Assembly (NCBI GenBank): GCA_022701365.1
Contig: JAKUHH010000026.1
Span: forward strand, 186,001 to 250,000
Length of the DNA: 64,000 nt
Reading direction: 5' to 3'
Origin: Mycocentrospora acerina
Lineage: Eukaryota > Ascomycota > Dothideomycetes > Pleosporales
Part shown: piece after piece, positions 1 through 11,182 of the stretch
How the letters are laid out: the number at the start of each line of letters is the position of its first letter
Numbering within the stretch: position 1 is the first letter of the stretch
Translations under genes and position numbers: made by a program
The notes under the pieces: model-generated
The model's input: only the letters and a program-made list of their open reading frames with translations
Told to the model about the DNA's origin: nothing
The model's database searches: none

Positions 1-1070
1 CTCTACTGACCACGTGGGAAGAACGTTGCGAGCACATTGCCTTACATTTTGAAGAGAAAGGTAGCTCAAAGTGGAACTTCACCAACGTTGTTGTGGCATT
101 GCTAAAGCAGCCGGAGGTGGCTCAGGCATGGAGCACGTTGCTATCTCGGCGACACGGAGACGACTCGCAGTACTGGCCGACGTTGGCATGGGAGCCAAAG
201 AAGTGCAACCGATTGAGATACAAGCTGGAAACTAAATGGGATACCCGGGCATTCGATCTCCAAAAGCTTGTCCAAGACACTTACGACTTGGCCGAAATTG
301 AAGCAAAGGACGTCATCGAAGACTCACCAGAGACTACTCCTGAGCTGCCGGAGGCAAACAACGCCGCTCACAGCGAGATTGTCGAATTCAAGCTGGAGAC
401 GTCTGATTTCGGGTCTAATCATAGACTTCCAAGCTCACATGGGTTATCACATGACACATCAATGATGGATCTGGATTCGGTGGAACCCACGCAAGCCATG
501 CATCACCAAGGGATCCAACAATCCCAGTGGCCTGTTAGCACAGATATGTCCCAGAACGGCATGACTGTGGACGCAAATATGGGTGGTTTTGGGGGATATC
601 ATTCCAATATGACCTCCATGTCCACAGACTATGTTCAGCCTGTCGTCACTCAGTCCTTTCAGCAACAACAAACATGGCCAAACTCTAGCTATGTACCAAA
701 CCAGGATCTCATGAATTTCCAGCAACCGGCACCGTACATCAACTACAATCCACCCAAGGAAGTCGTACAAGTACCGACATCACAGTACGCCAACTTTGCA
801 CAATATACTCCAAGACAAAGTCTCCCGCCAAACTTCATTCATCAGTCAACTCCCCCGTCCTCGAGGAGATTTGTGCCAAAGCTTGTCAATATACCTAATG
901 GAGGCCATCGTAGTGTGTCGCAAGAGCAACCACCACCTCCACCACCTCCACCAAAGGACGAGTCGCAACAAAATCGCTTCTCGAGAATGATCATGCGACG
1001 GCGGCCAAGTCAACAGACTCTTGGTTCACAAAAAGATACAGGCTGGCATGGCGAGGTTCAGTGGGGTTAG
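1..1070 (+). CDS. C-terminal part of an unknown Gln/Pro-rich protein (5' truncated by the window edge)
   Basis: The reading frame is open from the left edge and ends in TAG at 1068-1070, so only the last ~355 residues are visible and the true start lies outside. The first ~110 residues look folded, with many Trp, Leu and charged residues (TTWEERCEHIALHFEEKG, then KCNRLRYKLETKWDTRAF). The remainder is low complexity: Ser, Gln, Met and Pro rich, a run of eight prolines near residue 315, then a basic patch RMIMRRRPSQQ close to the C-terminus. I do not recognise a domain. The composition (short folded module plus a long Q/P-rich tail) is common in fungal nuclear regulators, but that is only suggestive. 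A GTG at 93 can look like a start but is internal. Confidence 0.6.
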   Translation, partial: LLTTWEERCEHIALHFEEKGSSKWNFTNVVVALLKQPEVAQAWSTLLSRRHGDDSQYWPTLAWEPKKCNRLRYKLETKWDTRAFDLQKLVQDTYDLAEIEAKDVIEDSPETTPELPEANNAAHSEIVEFKLETSDFGSNHRLPSSHGLSHDTSMMDLDSVEPTQAMHHQGIQQSQWPVSTDMSQNGMTVDANMGGFGGYHSNMTSMSTDYVQPVVTQSFQQQQTWPNSSYVPNQDLMNFQQPAPYINYNPPKEVVQVPTSQYANFAQYTPRQSLPPNFIHQSTPPSSRRFVPKLVNIPNGGHRSVSQEQPPPPPPPPKDESQQNRFSRMIMRRRPSQQTLGSQKDTGWHGEVQWG

Positions 1071-1963
1071 AAACCCCCAGCAAGTCGCTCATCTTCACTT
1101 CTTCAACTCGACGACCCCATCACTGAGAAAGTGACTCCGAACCTCGCGTCATCGCGAGCTACACGTCACCCCAACGGAGCCCCAAATTCCCTATTTTTCC
1201 AGCTTTTCCTTATGTTTCACTTTAAAATGACGGCGAGCGGATTGGCAGTAAGGTATACCCATAATGCAGCGTTCTTTGTGCTCAAATCTGGGCTTTTGGT
1301 GTTTGATATGATGGAATCTCTTATGTAATCTGTCCTAAACATAGTTTCTTGCACCTAATACCCCTTGTTCTCGCGATGCGATTCAAGCAGACGTTCGATG
1401 TAGATGGTTATGAGGATAGTAGGCCTGGAGTTTAGGCTCGGTCAAATGAGATACAAAGAACCACTTCATTATCCTAGAATCATGTGCTCTTGTCCTGTAC
1501 TCTGTCTGCACTTTTGTGAGGGCAAATTTTTTGAAAGTTGGTTGATTTGTCCTAGCACACAAACAAGGTACTGTCGGTTTAACCTGCAGCCGCCATTCCG
1601 CGGAGCAAGTTCGCACTAGAGCACACCCCGCCTCACCGCGCGTCATCGCATGATTAATATTTGGGATTCCTCCGATGGGCCGTCTTCCTCTTGACACGAG
1701 AAATACGAGATAGGGTCGCTTCGGAATCGGGCATCGAATCTGCATTTGCATCTCAAGGTTGCTAGGGGTCATCGCTAAGCTACGCCCTAAGCTCTACATC
1801 CTCGTTTAGGTGGGCATGTCGGAGGATTGACAAGAAAAAGGACGAGTATCATCAGCAACCCATTTCAGCATACAGAAAGACTCGAATGAGAGACGGTTTA
1901 CAATCTAATTCCAAAGTAAAAACGCCTTAATTTCAGTCAATTCAACTAAACAGCGCATACGCA
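1071..1963. other. Intergenic, no gene seen
   Basis: 893 bp between the unknown protein and the MOSC gene. Short ORFs on both strands lack conserved composition. The last ~60 bp before 1964 are A/C-rich like a fungal 5' leader. Confidence 0.5.
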
Positions 1964-3065
1964 ATGGTGATTTCCGACACTACACAGGTTGTCATCGTCA
2001 TCTCGATCTTCTTCATACCGCTACTCACGTTCATCTTCTACACTGAAACCCAGCGAAAGAACTCAGCCGGACCACTCCCCCCGTCGACAGAAATCACAGC
2101 CCTCTATATCCACCCTGTCAAGTCTTGCCATGGCATCTCAGTGCAGTCGGCTCGTCTTTTGCCCACTGGGCTTGACCTCGGTACGTTGATAGGGTTCAAA
2201 TAAAATCCAAATACTAACGCTACCAGATCGTCAATGGATGTGGGTGTCGTACCCCAGCTATGAGTTTCTTACCATCCGCAACTTCGCCAGGATGACGCTC
2301 ATTCGTCCATCGTATGATATGGAGACGGACACTCTCACCATTACCGCACCGGCCCCAAACTCTATCAATGATAAGCTGGAGTTTTCTATCCCAGCCCACC
2401 CGGATACGAAGTGGCTTGCCGCGAACACCAACCTCCACGACGCAAAGATTTGGAACCAATGGACGCCATCACATGTATATTCTACTAAAATCACTGCCCC
2501 CTTTGACAAATTCTTCGGACAAGAAGTCCGGCTTGTTTACAAGTCGTCTACCTCAGATAAACCTAGATCACTGAGCTCGAACGGAGCGAAGGAGGTTCTG
2601 GGAAGAGAAGCTGCAACATTTTTCCCTGACCTTATGCCCTTATTGGTTGGCAATGAGAGTAGTATTAACGAGCTAAACTCACGTCTCAAAGAGTCAGAGG
2701 GTTTGACAATCGATGTGCGTCGCTTTCGACCTAACATTATCGTCAAAGGCGACACCAATGCGCCCTGGGACGAGGACCGCTGGAAGACGCTCCGCATTGC
2801 TTCGCACACTGGCTCTATTACCTTGGACGTCACACAGCGATGTGCAAGATGTCGTGTTCCAAATGTTGACCCAGACACGGCAGAGGAACATAAGAAGCAG
2901 CCCTGGGACACGCTGATGAAGTATCGTCGAATTGATGAGGGAATCAAGTTCAAGCCTTGCTTTGGCATGTTATGCGTTCCGAGGGAGACGGGCGAGCTGA
3001 AGGTAGGGATGAAATTTGAGGTTACAAAAGTGACAGATAAACACAGGTATATTGTTGGATTCTGA
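1964..3065 (+). CDS. MOSC-domain molybdenum cofactor protein, membrane-anchored (mARC-like)
   Basis: Two exons, 1964-2180 and 2227-3065, with a 46-bp intron (GTACGT donor, ACTAAC branch, TACCAG acceptor), give 351 residues. Residues ~8-25 form a hydrophobic N-terminal anchor (VVIVISIFFIPLLTFIFY). Next comes the MOSC N-terminal barrel, starting with ITALYIHPVKSCHGISV, the usual opening of the family. A C-terminal MOSC domain follows, with a conserved Cys-rich stretch QRCARCRVPNVDPDT that would supply the Mo ligand. The family includes mitochondrial amidoxime-reducing component (N-reductive enzymes using sulfurated Moco). The anchor suggests the outer mitochondrial membrane or ER. Substrate cannot be told from sequence. 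The splice joins GLDL to DRQWMWV, as expected for the family. Confidence 0.85.
2181..2226 (+). other. Intron of the MOSC gene
   Basis: 46 bp, starting GTACGT and ending CTAACGCTACCAG. Removing it restores a continuous MOSC N-terminal domain. It is typical of the intron size used throughout this window. Confidence 0.85.
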
Positions 3066-3592
3066 GAGACAGAAGAGCACCTCGAATGATTGTACTTTAG
3101 GAACAGAGTGATTGGAGACGAGCGCTTCCTTTGCATCATATTGACAATAGATTTCCACGTTGTGTTGTTGGTGATCAAGTCATACAACATTGCGAATTAC
3201 TCTCGCCAATCTTTTTCAGATAAATATGAATCAATTGTTAACTTTGTAGCTTGTTGTAGATACTGCTGATGAAGTATGACGGCAGCCGTCACGCGCTAAT
3301 GACATGCACCTGCAGCGGGAAAATGGCCGGCTAAATGAGTACCACCAGCCTCAATGTCCCACTCCGTCCCTCCACCCAATTGCTATTTACCATGCTCCAA
3401 ATCCACTGGCAAGTATTCACCTGGCTCTTGGTAGGCCGCTCCGTCGTCCCGACGGTAAAATAGGTCCGCTGTGTGGGGTAGCAGACACCGAGCATCAGTA
3501 ATAAGTATCCGTGATGCCTTGATGTAAAAGCACTCACACGTCCTTCTCGGACTTTACTTATAAAAATAATCACATTGTCAGAAGCACACATC
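3066..3592. other. Intergenic, GH43 promoter region
   Basis: 527 bp with no supported gene. It holds the 3' end region of the MOSC gene and the upstream region of the GH43 gene, including its TATA box. Confidence 0.5.
3559..3566 (+). promoter_or_regulatory. TATA box of the GH43 gene
   Basis: TATAAAAA lies only 27-34 bp upstream of the ATG at 3593. If it is used, transcription would start at or very near the ATG, implying an extremely short 5' leader or use of another start site further upstream. Confidence 0.4.
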
Positions 3593-4573
3593 ATGACCGA
3601 CAAAAACCCAATCGTCACACATGTGTTCACGGCCGACCCCTCGGCACATGTGTTCAACGGCAAGCTCTACATCTATCCCTCACATGACCGTGAAAACGAT
3701 ATAGTAGATAACGACAATGGCGACCAATACGACATGAATGATTATCACGTATTCAGCATGGAGGAAGTGGGTGGACCGGTAACAGATCATGGCGTGGTGC
3801 TTAAACAAGAGGATGTCCCATGGGTGGACAAGCAGCTCTGGGCTCCCGACGCAGCGAGCAAAAACGGAAAATACTACCTGTACTTTCCTGCAAGAGACAA
3901 GGACGGTATCTTCAGAGTTGGTGTAGCTGTTGGAGACAAACCCGAAGGGCCTTTCAAGCCTGAAGCAGAACCCATCAAGGGAAGTTTCAGCATCGATCCA
4001 GCGAGTTTCGTTGACGACGATGGAGAAGCATACTTATACTTTGGCGGCATCTGGGGCGGCCAACTCCAGTGCTGGACATCTGGTGAATTCGACAAGTCCG
4101 CCTACACAAACATGGAAGCACAATCCGGAAACGCACTCTGCGCTAAAGCTGCAAAACTCAGCGACGACATGAAATCCTTCACTACGGAGGTCAAAGATGT
4201 TGTTATCCTCGACGAATCCGGCGAGCCAATCAAAGCTGCAGATCACGACAGAAGATTCTTCGAGGCAGCATGGATGCACAAGTACAACGGGAAGTACTAC
4301 TTTTCGTACTCAACCGGCGACACACATCTCCTCTGCTACGCTGTGGGCGATAACCCGCTCGGACCATTTACGTATGGTGGGAAGATCCTGGAGCCGGTTG
4401 TCGGGTGGACGACGCACCATTCTATTGCCGAGTTCAAGGGCAAGTGGTACCTCTTCTACCATGATTCGTCGCTCTCAAAGGGCGTGAATCATCTGAGGTG
4501 TGTGAAGATTAGGGAAATTGTGTATGATGATCAGGGGAAGATTAGCTTGGCTGAGCCACAACCTAAGGTTTAG
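3593..4573 (+). CDS. Glycoside hydrolase family 43 (beta-xylosidase/arabinosidase type), no signal peptide
   Basis: A single-exon, 326-residue protein. The first true ATG is at 3593; the frame is open a little further but only with a TTG. It is a five-bladed propeller enzyme of GH43 acting on arabinose- or xylose-containing oligosaccharides. The three expected acids can be placed: Asp15 in HVFTADPSAHVF (general base), Asp135 in SFSIDPASFVDDDG (pKa modulator) and Glu224 in RFFEAAWMHK (general acid). Length suits a single catalytic domain without a carbohydrate-binding module. There is no secretion signal, so it probably works in the cytoplasm on imported oligosaccharides. This fits the intracellular GH43 subgroup, but exact specificity is not visible. 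Confidence 0.88.
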   Translation: MTDKNPIVTHVFTADPSAHVFNGKLYIYPSHDRENDIVDNDNGDQYDMNDYHVFSMEEVGGPVTDHGVVLKQEDVPWVDKQLWAPDAASKNGKYYLYFPARDKDGIFRVGVAVGDKPEGPFKPEAEPIKGSFSIDPASFVDDDGEAYLYFGGIWGGQLQCWTSGEFDKSAYTNMEAQSGNALCAKAAKLSDDMKSFTTEVKDVVILDESGEPIKAADHDRRFFEAAWMHKYNGKYYFSYSTGDTHLLCYAVGDNPLGPFTYGGKILEPVVGWTTHHSIAEFKGKWYLFYHDSSLSKGVNHLRCVKIREIVYDDQGKISLAEPQPKV

Positions 4574-6154
4574 AATAAAAAAAATCATCTCACGATCGAC
4601 GTATGCAGATGTCCTTTTCTCTTTCAAGTGTAATTTGTATTTTTTAATAAAAAAATCTTCTTGTAGATCTCGTACGATTGTGAAACTCCAACGTACATGG
4701 TGTTTTGATATCTACCGTAATGCACCAGGGCAAGAACGAGTCCTAATGATTGTGTTGAAATACCCCCGGACCAAGCGACGAGTTCAGTGGTGGTTTGTAT
4801 AATTCATAGCATGATACTTTACCGACGGAGAACCTTCCGGTGTATTCTCCACCTCGTCTCGATCTACTAGGCTCTCGGTATTTAACTTGGTCACCTTCAC
4901 GTGTCTATCTTCCTCCGACTTGGAGCTTATCTTCCAATCCCGCTCCTCGGGTTGTTTTACGCCACCCATACTCTTCCGTGGCCTCGGTCTTCCTCTCTAC
5001 AACAGTTGGACCTGACAAGTCCATGCTCCTTCTCCTCAATCTCAACTTGTCGCCCGTCGGCAATTACGGGTCACAATTGATTGTGGTTATAAATAAACTC
5101 GGCGTGCCCGTCTGTACTGCAATTTAAGGCTCCTTCAGGAACGTAATCTCTTTCTTTCGGATCGTGTTCTTTGTTGTTGTGTTGTAGAGATCGTACTTTA
5201 ATTTGTAGCCTAATTTTCCGCAATCTACACTTTGTTCAAGAAGTGACACTGGAAATCCGGTCAGGTCTGGTCTTCGTTGGTACGGTATCCATATCTTTCC
5301 AAAGAGCTGATTTCATTGTGTTTGAACGAGTCTGTCTCCTCTGTCTCCTCGTGTTGAAATTTGATGCATGCTGTTTTATCACAGAGAGACGCCGGGTTTT
5401 TAGGCATGTTAATTATCAAGTTGAGGTTGCTTTCTCGAGGTAAAACCAGAAGTGACTGTTCTATTAAGATTCGTAATTTCTTCTTGCTCTGTTAGTCTCA
5501 CTACGTCTCTCTCGGACAACTCCAACCACTCACCTTCTCTCACTTGGTGTGGGAACCAGGGCTAGTTGAGCTGGAATTTCCTGGGCATAGTGGCAGAGTC
5601 TGGAGAGAGCAAAGGTGTGAGGCATGTGGTGTGGGAGGCTATGTGCGTGGCTGTGGTGGTTTTCAAGTCACCGGAAACTTCAATCACTCTGATAGCAAGG
5701 TCAACGAACAAGTTAAGCCTTGTAACCACACTGCATTAATACCAGCGCACAGCATCTTAAAATCGAGCTTCTATGAAAAACCTACTACTCTAGCTGTATG
5801 GAAATGTTACTTTCCGTCTGCTTGTGTCGCTTACAGGCCGTAGAGCCAATCTTCGTTGCACGGTGTTGTTTGAAGCCAAGACCAAAAGCGGTAGATCAAG
5901 TGTACTATTGCCCAAACTTTGAATTATGCGATGATTGAACAGTCTTGCCTGGTCTTGCTTCACGCAGCTCTGATCCAAACGAAGACTGTTGTTTGTGGCA
6001 CATCGATTGCGGCAACTGGCACATTGCTCGTGTGGTTCCGTGCATCAACATGCTCATGATCGTCTCGTGATTTACATCATGAACACGACGAACCCCTCTC
6101 ATGAGTGCACTGTTCTTACGACACCAGGAGTGTATATGCGGCGAAGATATATTT
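4574..6154. other. Gene-free interval between GH43 and VPS60
   Basis: About 1.6 kb with no ORF that I can support. Apart from the possible LTR, 5543-6154 holds only short frames without recognisable products. The two flanking genes converge here. Confidence 0.5.
4753..5542. mobile_element. Possible degenerate LTR of a Copia-type retrotransposon
   Basis: The stretch starts TGTTGAAATACCCCC and ends CTTCTCTCA. It is followed at once by CTTGGTGTGGGAACC, which resembles the TTGGT-type primer-binding site that follows Ty1/Copia 5' LTRs. Inside is a promoter-like TTATAAATAA at 5087-5096 and T-rich sequence downstream. No coding frame survives. No target-site duplication, second LTR, gag or pol was found, so this would be an old truncated copy. 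The boundaries are a visual judgement only. Confidence 0.3.
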
Positions 6155-6843
6155 TCATCCCGCAGCTTCCTTGACCTTATTCGTCTGTGGCGGCTCGTCG
6201 ATAAACTGCGGAGGCGCTGTTTCATCCATCATGAAGCTAGGTACTCCAGACGACTCTCCAATGCCCTCAAAGTCCACCTCGTCCCCAAGGGCCTCGAGCT
6301 CAGCATCGAGCTCCAACTCATCTACGTCTTCTGGAACATCGTAGCTGCGACTTATCGCGTCTTGAATATCGTTTCCCATATCCATAAGATCTGCCATTTC
6401 ATCCTGGAGCTTCTCAATCTTGTCGATGTTGACCTTGCCGTATTGTTTGCGCAGCTCCTTAGTCGTCGTCTTCATAGCGTCGATGGTGGTCATGGTATTT
6501 TTGAGATTGTCCTGCATCATGCCTGCTTGCTCCATATTCCAAGATTGGGACTGCAGTTGGTCGCGCTGCGATTCGTACATTTTGCGCTGCTGGAGTACTT
6601 TGAGAGCTTTCTGCTTGATGGCCGTCTTGCCGGGGCCGTCGCGCATCTTGGCGAGTTTTTGCTGGTAGACGGATAGCTCTGCGTTGAGTTTGGCGAGCTT
6701 GACATCGAGACTTTCTATGCGTGTGTCGACCTGGGGCTGGTTAGTACTGGGGAGCATGCGGATCATCGAAAGCTTACGTTGGAGATGGCGCTGGTAAGGG
6801 TTGGCTTAGGCGCCGTGCTCTTTGCCCCAAAGAGACGATTCAT
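6155..6843 (-). CDS. VPS60: ESCRT-III accessory protein Vps60/CHMP5 (Snf7 family)
   Basis: Two exons on the minus strand, 6843-6778 (22 codons, MNRLFGAKSTAPKPTLTSAISN) and 6730-6155, with a 47-bp intron (GTAAGC to CCCCAG), give 213 residues. The Met-Asn-Arg-Leu-Phe-Gly start and the helical, charged Snf7 body (VDTRIESLDVKLAKLNAELSVYQQKL) match Vps60/CHMP5. The C-terminal tail is acidic (VDELELDAELEALGDEVDFEG), the usual MIT-interacting/autoinhibitory part. It functions on the endosome membrane with Vta1 to activate the Vps4 ATPase and disassemble ESCRT-III. A single long frame alone would miss the N-terminal exon and begin inside the intron. Confidence 0.92.
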
Positions 6844-7597
6844 GGCTACGTGGTGGGGTGTAGTTCTTGTCCCGAGAATTGCTGTGGAATGAGAGGTGCC
6901 TGAAAGAAGGCGGGTGAATCGTAATCAGGGGAGGAATGAAGATGGTGGGGAACTGGTAGGCAGTCGCGAACGATGGACCAAGCTCTAAATCGTCATATCA
7001 CGTGTATCGTTCTCGTGAGGCCAAATCACAGGCAACAGCGTGTGCGTAGGGAAGCAGGGTAGAGCTGAGCCTAGAATTTGTGTGCTCCCATGTACGGAAG
7101 CCCTCGTGATAACTCGTGTGACTTCAAAGGCGAATACAAGTGGTTGTCGTTGACTGCTTCCGTGCTGCATGTGCGGCCCGCCATCTCACTGGACTAAGGT
7201 AGCATATGCTCACACACAACAACGCAACGCATGCTGCTTCATCCACACTCACGGCCTGTGTTGTGTTTGTAACGGCCGCTCGCGATAGATCCGGTGCATG
7301 GATCGCCTTATCCTTGATTCTCTCGCTCGCTATTGTCTCCACACCCCGCTAGGTAAGGTACCCGTCCCACCATGTGCTGCCCAAGCCTTCCTGCCATGCG
7401 CCCTGCTGTCTGCCCCTTTCACTCTCCCACTAACATTCCGACTTACGGCGCAGACGTGCTCAACGGCGTCACCTTCTCAACACTGAGTTCCTCCCATGAA
7501 CATTGGCCTCGACACCAACTCGACGCATGAGCCCGCCCCCCCGTCCCCCTGCCCCGCTCTGCTAGTCGCAGACTGAGCATCCCAACCCACCTCCAAC
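6844..7597. other. Divergent promoter between VPS60 and the SAPS gene
   Basis: 754 bp shared by two outward-facing genes. The last 150 bp before 7598 are C/T-rich, like a fungal 5' leader. No ORF is supported. Confidence 0.5.
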
Positions 7598-10500
7598 ATG
7601 TTTTGGCGCTTCGGAGGGTATGCGCAGCTTTCATCGCTGGACAGCATCCTCGACAAGCCTGACGTCACAGTTGAGGAGCTGCTAGACGAGTCGGACCTCA
7701 TACAAGAGCTGAAGCAGCAGAATTCGAAGCTTATCGAGTACCTCCGCGACGAAAATGTCCTCGAACGCCTGCTACGCTATGTCATTGCCGCAAAGCCATC
7801 TGCATTCCAGGACGATGATGCGACTGGGGAAGGTGCAAGCGAGACAGGGAGCTCGCACCGCTCCAGCTCCAGCTTCTTCGGCAAGGTGCGGGCGCGTTCG
7901 CTGTCCACAGCCAAGTCAGACTCGGGCGACTCTGAAGAGAGCAAGGAGGAGAGGCAGCGCATGAAGTATGCCTACGTATCTTGCGAAATCCTCGCATCTG
8001 AAGTCTGGTCCATCTCAGAGGCGGTCCTCGAGAACCAGGAAACATTACGACAATTCTGGTCCTACATCAAGCAGCCTGCACCCCTCGACCCCGTGCAGGC
8101 TGGTTACTTCACTAAGGTCAATGAGTCGCTACTCGACCGTAAAATGGAAGAGATGCTCGACTTTTTTAAGTCTCTCGACGATGTTGTCACAGACATGCTA
8201 CAGCATGTTGACTGCCCAGTGATTATGGATCTTCTCTTGAAGATCATCAGCCTTGAGAAGAGTGAAGGTGGGCAAGGCATCGTTGACGTCAGTCCCATTT
8301 CCATTACACAAACTTACAAGAAACTGACTGTACAATAGTGGCTGCAACAGCAGAATCTTATCCCACGCCTGATCTCCTTCCTTGCCCCAGACCAGCCCAC
8401 ATCCACGCAAACATCGGCTGGCGACTTTCTGAAAGCTATCATTACCATATCCGCCAATGCCACCACTCAGGACCAATCTGTAATAGGACCCAACGAGCTG
8501 ACCCGCCAGCTCGTATCCGAGTCGTGCCTCAAGCAGTTGATCGAGTTCATGCTGCGTGGTGGTAATCCTCTGACTGTTGGCGTGGGCATCATCATTGAGG
8601 TAATCAGAAAGAACAATTCTGATTATGATTTGGAAAACCAGATTGGGCCTGTGCCGAAGAATTCAGATCCAATCTACCTTGGAACTTTGCTGCGTCAGTT
8701 TGCGCTCCATATTCCGAACTTTATGGAGCTCGTCCACAGCTCGAGCCAGGTCGTTACCAATCTCGATGGTAGTACTAGGACAAGGAAACGAGAGCTCAAG
8801 ACCGCATTTGGCGAAAAGATAGAACCCCTTGGGTTTGACCGATTCAAGACATGCGAGTTGATGGCCGAGTTGTTGCATTGCAGTAACATGGCGCTACTCA
8901 ATGAGCGAGGAAGTGAGGCTGAAGTCAAGAGACGGGACTCTGAGCGCGAACGACTAAAGGCAGAGGGCAAGCTTACTTCTGGGGGCAATCTGGGCGACTT
9001 CTCGACCAGTGTGGACAGTCAAGGCTTTCACCACGCCCGTGCTCCCTCCGAAGACTCATCGGAAGTGATCAAGCCACTTCAAGTACAAAATAGCGCCGAG
9101 GATGACTTTGAAAAGGTCACAGCACCTGAAGTTCCTACGGAGGTCTCAGAAGGGCATGTCGTTGAAAAGGAACAGATTGGCGAGCCTTTGGAACGTTCAC
9201 CCAAGACTGCACCAAAAGAGTCGCCAGCTGAGAAAACTGGGGAGGATGATGAGAAACTCGTCGACGAGCCTCTTACCCCACCCAAGGATACTGCCCCAAC
9301 TGTCGCGGCCCCCACGACGGCAAGCAAAACAGATGACAATGCTGAATCACCAACATCAGCAGGCTTGTCTGCAAAGGTCGGGGGCCTTGGCCTGGATAGC
9401 GACATCCCAATGAGCGATCGCCAAGCGTCACCAGAGCCTCCAAAACTCGAATCCGAGACCAAGAACTTGCCGTCATTATTGACCCAACAGCTTGCTCAGA
9501 CTACCGAATCTAGCACTGCGGAACCACTAGCACCGCTATCACCGCACCCAGATGACAGACCTGCACCGCTGTTCGCGGGTAAGAAACGCGAAGGCAACGC
9601 TGAACCCGCCAAGCTTGATACTTCGCGATTTACCACAGCTGTGCCGGAGGTGGATCCACTAGAGGCGACGCCCATCGATGAGACGGCCAGCGTGCGCTCT
9701 ATAGTTTTCAGTAGCTCCGAGATCGACGGACAGGCAGGGTTCGAAGTAGACGTCGACGGCTCTCCAGTTGTCGGCGATTATCTGAAGATGACGTTCGTAC
9801 AAAACAAGGTTGTCCCGACAATACTTGTAAGCTATACGATTTGTCTGTTTAAGCTAGACTTGACTAACAAGGTTAGGATTTTTTCTTTCGTTTCCCCTGG
9901 AACAACTTCCTTCACAATGTTGTGTACGATGTCGTTCAACAAGTGTTCAACGGTCATATGGACCGAGGCTACAACCGCAATTTAGCCATTGACCTGTTCG
10001 AAACAGGGCGGATCACTGAACGGATCATTGAAGGCCAGCAGGCGAGCGACAAGGCTCAGCAAGAGACCCACATGCGATTGGGTTACATGGGTCACCTTAC
10101 CCTGATCTCAGAAGAGGTGCTAAAGTTCACGGAGCGACACCCAGAGGACATCCTGTCTAGGTCAGTCCTCGACAAAGTTCAGAGCGAGCAATGGATACAC
10201 TATGTTGAACACATATTATCCGAAACACGGGAACGCGACAATGCCATTCTTGGAGGGGTTCGACCTGATATGAGTGTCGGACCACGACAAGCCGTGCTCA
10301 ATGCCGTAAATGCAGCCTCCAACTTTGGCGGCGATAGTAGCGGCGGGCTGTCAGGTGCCAGCAACGGCGGCAGCGTAGGCCTCGACAGCATGGAGCTCGC
10401 CAACCAGGGTGATACTGGAGGTGGTGGGTACACCTTCAGCGGTGGCTCCTTGCTTAGTGGCTTTACTAACTCGAGTGATGAAGAAGACGAGGACATGGAT

Positions 10501-10599
10501 GACGGCGATGGCGAGCGCGAGACACGACAGACGCCTGTCGACGATGCCGAACAAGTGGGTGAACTCTCATTTGACGATGTTGATATGGACTACCGATGA
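7598..10599 (+). CDS. SAPS-family Sit4/PP6 phosphatase-associated protein
   Basis: Three exons, 7598-8287, 8339-9826 and 9877-10599, with introns of 51 and 50 bp, give 966 residues. The start MFWRFGGYAQLSSLDSILDK is the standard opening of SAPS proteins (yeast Sap4/Sap155/Sap185/Sap190, S. pombe Ekc1, human PP6 regulatory subunits). The all-helical SAPS domain runs from residue 1 to about 400 and resumes after a long disordered Ser/Pro/Glu insert (about 450-700) with VPTILDFFFRFPWNNFLHNVVYD, which spans the second intron. The tail is acidic (SSDEEDEDMDDGDGE). It binds the Sit4/PP6 catalytic subunit and directs it in cell-cycle and TOR-linked signalling. Both splices restore conserved helices (GIVD-WLQQQNLIPRL and TIL-DFFFRFPW). 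Confidence 0.93.
8288..8338 (+). other. Intron 1 of the SAPS gene
   Basis: 51 bp, GTCAGT donor, AACTGAC branch, CAATAG acceptor. Removing it joins GIVD to WLQQQN in frame. Confidence 0.85.
9827..9876 (+). other. Intron 2 of the SAPS gene
   Basis: 50 bp, GTAAGC donor, GACTAAC branch, GGTTAG acceptor. Removing it yields VPTIL-DFFFRFPWNNF, a conserved SAPS segment. Confidence 0.85.
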
Positions 10600-11182
10600 T
10601 ACACATCCTCACGACCGAGCAAGACCCACCAAAACCCGATCTCGTTTCAGCGCTTGGTGCGTTCTCGTTCTTTTCCTTTCTGCTCGCTCGTTCGCTTTTC
10701 TTTTGTTCGAGTTCCGAATGTGTTTGTCTACAAATGAGTTATGAGACATGGCTTGTGCCAAATTGGGCCTTGTACATACATCCCCGCCCCTCCTCTGGAG
10801 CCGCCGGGTTGGGTGTGCGTGGGTGGGTGTATGAAACCTCTGTAGTAATATGCGTCGAGGGAGGCGTTCTTTACACCCCGTTCTTTACACTCCGTTCTTT
10901 ACCCCTTGAAGACTGCGGTTATTTAATCTTCTCGTTGTCTTTGGTGACGTTGTTTAAAAGTGTCTCTTTTATTTTATTTCTCTCAAATCCCCCCTCTTCG
11001 TTTCTATCACTCCACGCAAACGCTTCGATTTAGTCACCAAAAAAGGAAAACAAAAGAACTCACGCTGACCATTCGCGTTTCTTCGTCACTTTTAGCCATT
11101 TACCACTACCACGCCTACAACAAATACAACAAACACGACGACGACTACAAACACAATAACGACAATCTCCCCCCCAACGCAG
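10600..11182. other. Intergenic, C/A-rich leader before a small ORF
   Basis: 583 bp. The 3' half (about 10,980-11,180) is rich in C, T and A with repeated ACAACAA/ACGACGAC, typical of a fungal 5' untranslated leader. This supports transcription towards the ORF at 11183. Confidence 0.4.

Noticed and set aside
2537..3190. 217-codon minus-strand frame
   Set aside because: Antisense to the MOSC coding exon, with no domain or leader signals.
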